Part shown: positions 63,935-64,000 of the stretch, piece after piece | How positions within the stretch are numbered: the stretch's first letter is position 1 | How the letters are laid out: every line of letters starts with the position of its first letter | Source: Argonema galeatum A003/A1 | GTDB taxonomy: Bacteria > Cyanobacteriota > Cyanobacteriia > Cyanobacteriales > Aerosakkonemataceae | Assembly: GCF_023333595.1 (NCBI RefSeq) | Contig: NZ_JAIQZM010000008.1 | Location: 148,791-212,790 of the forward strand | Reading direction: 5' to 3' | Length of the DNA: 64,000 bases | Translations under genes and position numbers: made by a program | Notes under the pieces: model-generated | The model's database searches: none | What the model saw: only the letters and a program-made list of their open reading frames with translations | What the model was told of the DNA's origin: nothing

Positions 63935-64000
63935 AACTTACCTAAACCTACCCAAACAACTCTAGCTGTCAAATAGGTTCAGCGTTTACTTCCTGCTTCA

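Noticed and set aside
1..64000. tRNA or rRNA genes
   Set aside because: The spacers were scanned by eye for cloverleaf-like segments and conserved rRNA words; none was convincing. A covariance search would be decisive.

Overview
The window is cyanobacterial chromosome, probably from a filamentous species. HIP1-type GCGATCGC palindromes are frequent. Several families are essentially restricted to cyanobacteria or plastid-related lineages (DUF3285, DUF2854, DUF2973, DUF2605, the CRR7 NDH-1 factor, SigF). There are (TGACAAC)n-type heptamer tracts and many small palindromic or MITE-like repeats. I see no rRNA, tRNA or CRISPR array. Genes on both strands are mostly single or in short operons.

Layout. 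1-2.0 kb: end of a nitrate/bicarbonate ABC transporter (NrtC/CmpC-type tail, NrtD/CmpD-type ATPase) closed by a strong terminator. 2-5.3 kb: Uma2 nuclease-fold protein, DUF1345 membrane protein, SigF, BI-1 family protein. 5.4-6.6 kb: papain-fold toxin with probable immunity gene, then transposase and MITE debris. 6.7-9.1 kb: tandem duplication of prfB. The downstream copy is normal, with the programmed +1 frameshift. The upstream copy has lost the GGQ motif and has UAA instead of UGA at the frameshift site. 9.4-11.3 kb: DUF3285, ybeY, dgkA, trpG/pabA. 11.4-19 kb: MBL-fold protein, Xaa-Pro aminopeptidase, DUF421, RES/Xre toxin-antitoxin, PGM1-like ATP-grasp ligase, membrane Ser/Thr kinase. 19-26 kb: Rpn nuclease-like gene, GDPD, TPR protein, msrA, and a graveyard of truncated TPR, LuxR-HTH and EACC1/CHAT fragments around a trypsin-like protease. 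26-37 kb: M23 peptidase, ftsH, a 1766-residue kinase-ATPase-GAF-cyclase protein, and a TpsB transporter. 37-44 kb: truncated receiver, sodB, ppk1, receiver, small cyanobacterial genes, DUF2854, crr7. 44.2-47.5 kb: YegS-like lipid kinase and a REC-GGDEF protein bracketed by inverted copies of a 148-bp element. 47.5-58.6 kb: glycogen-debranching-type glycosidase, an OLD-like ATPase/TOPRIM pair whose TOPRIM gene is split by a small insertion, DUF2973/DUF2605, thrS, a ParE-type toxin-antitoxin pair, DUF4058, DUF3095, thrB. 58.6-64 kb: receiver, a histidine kinase whose phospho-acceptor His is Gln, CheB, a CheB remnant and a truncated CheR.

Two themes recur. One is housekeeping and stress functions (translation termination and fidelity, FtsH, SOD, MsrA, polyphosphate, glycogen) mixed with signalling proteins. 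The other is heavy small-repeat activity. MITE ends supply the stop codons of two genes, a short insertion inactivates a defence-like TOPRIM gene, and proline/glycine-coding repeats sit in frame inside thrB, the TpsB gene and the CHAT remnant. The observations I would check first are the dead-GGQ RF2 paralogue and the split ATPase/TOPRIM operon.
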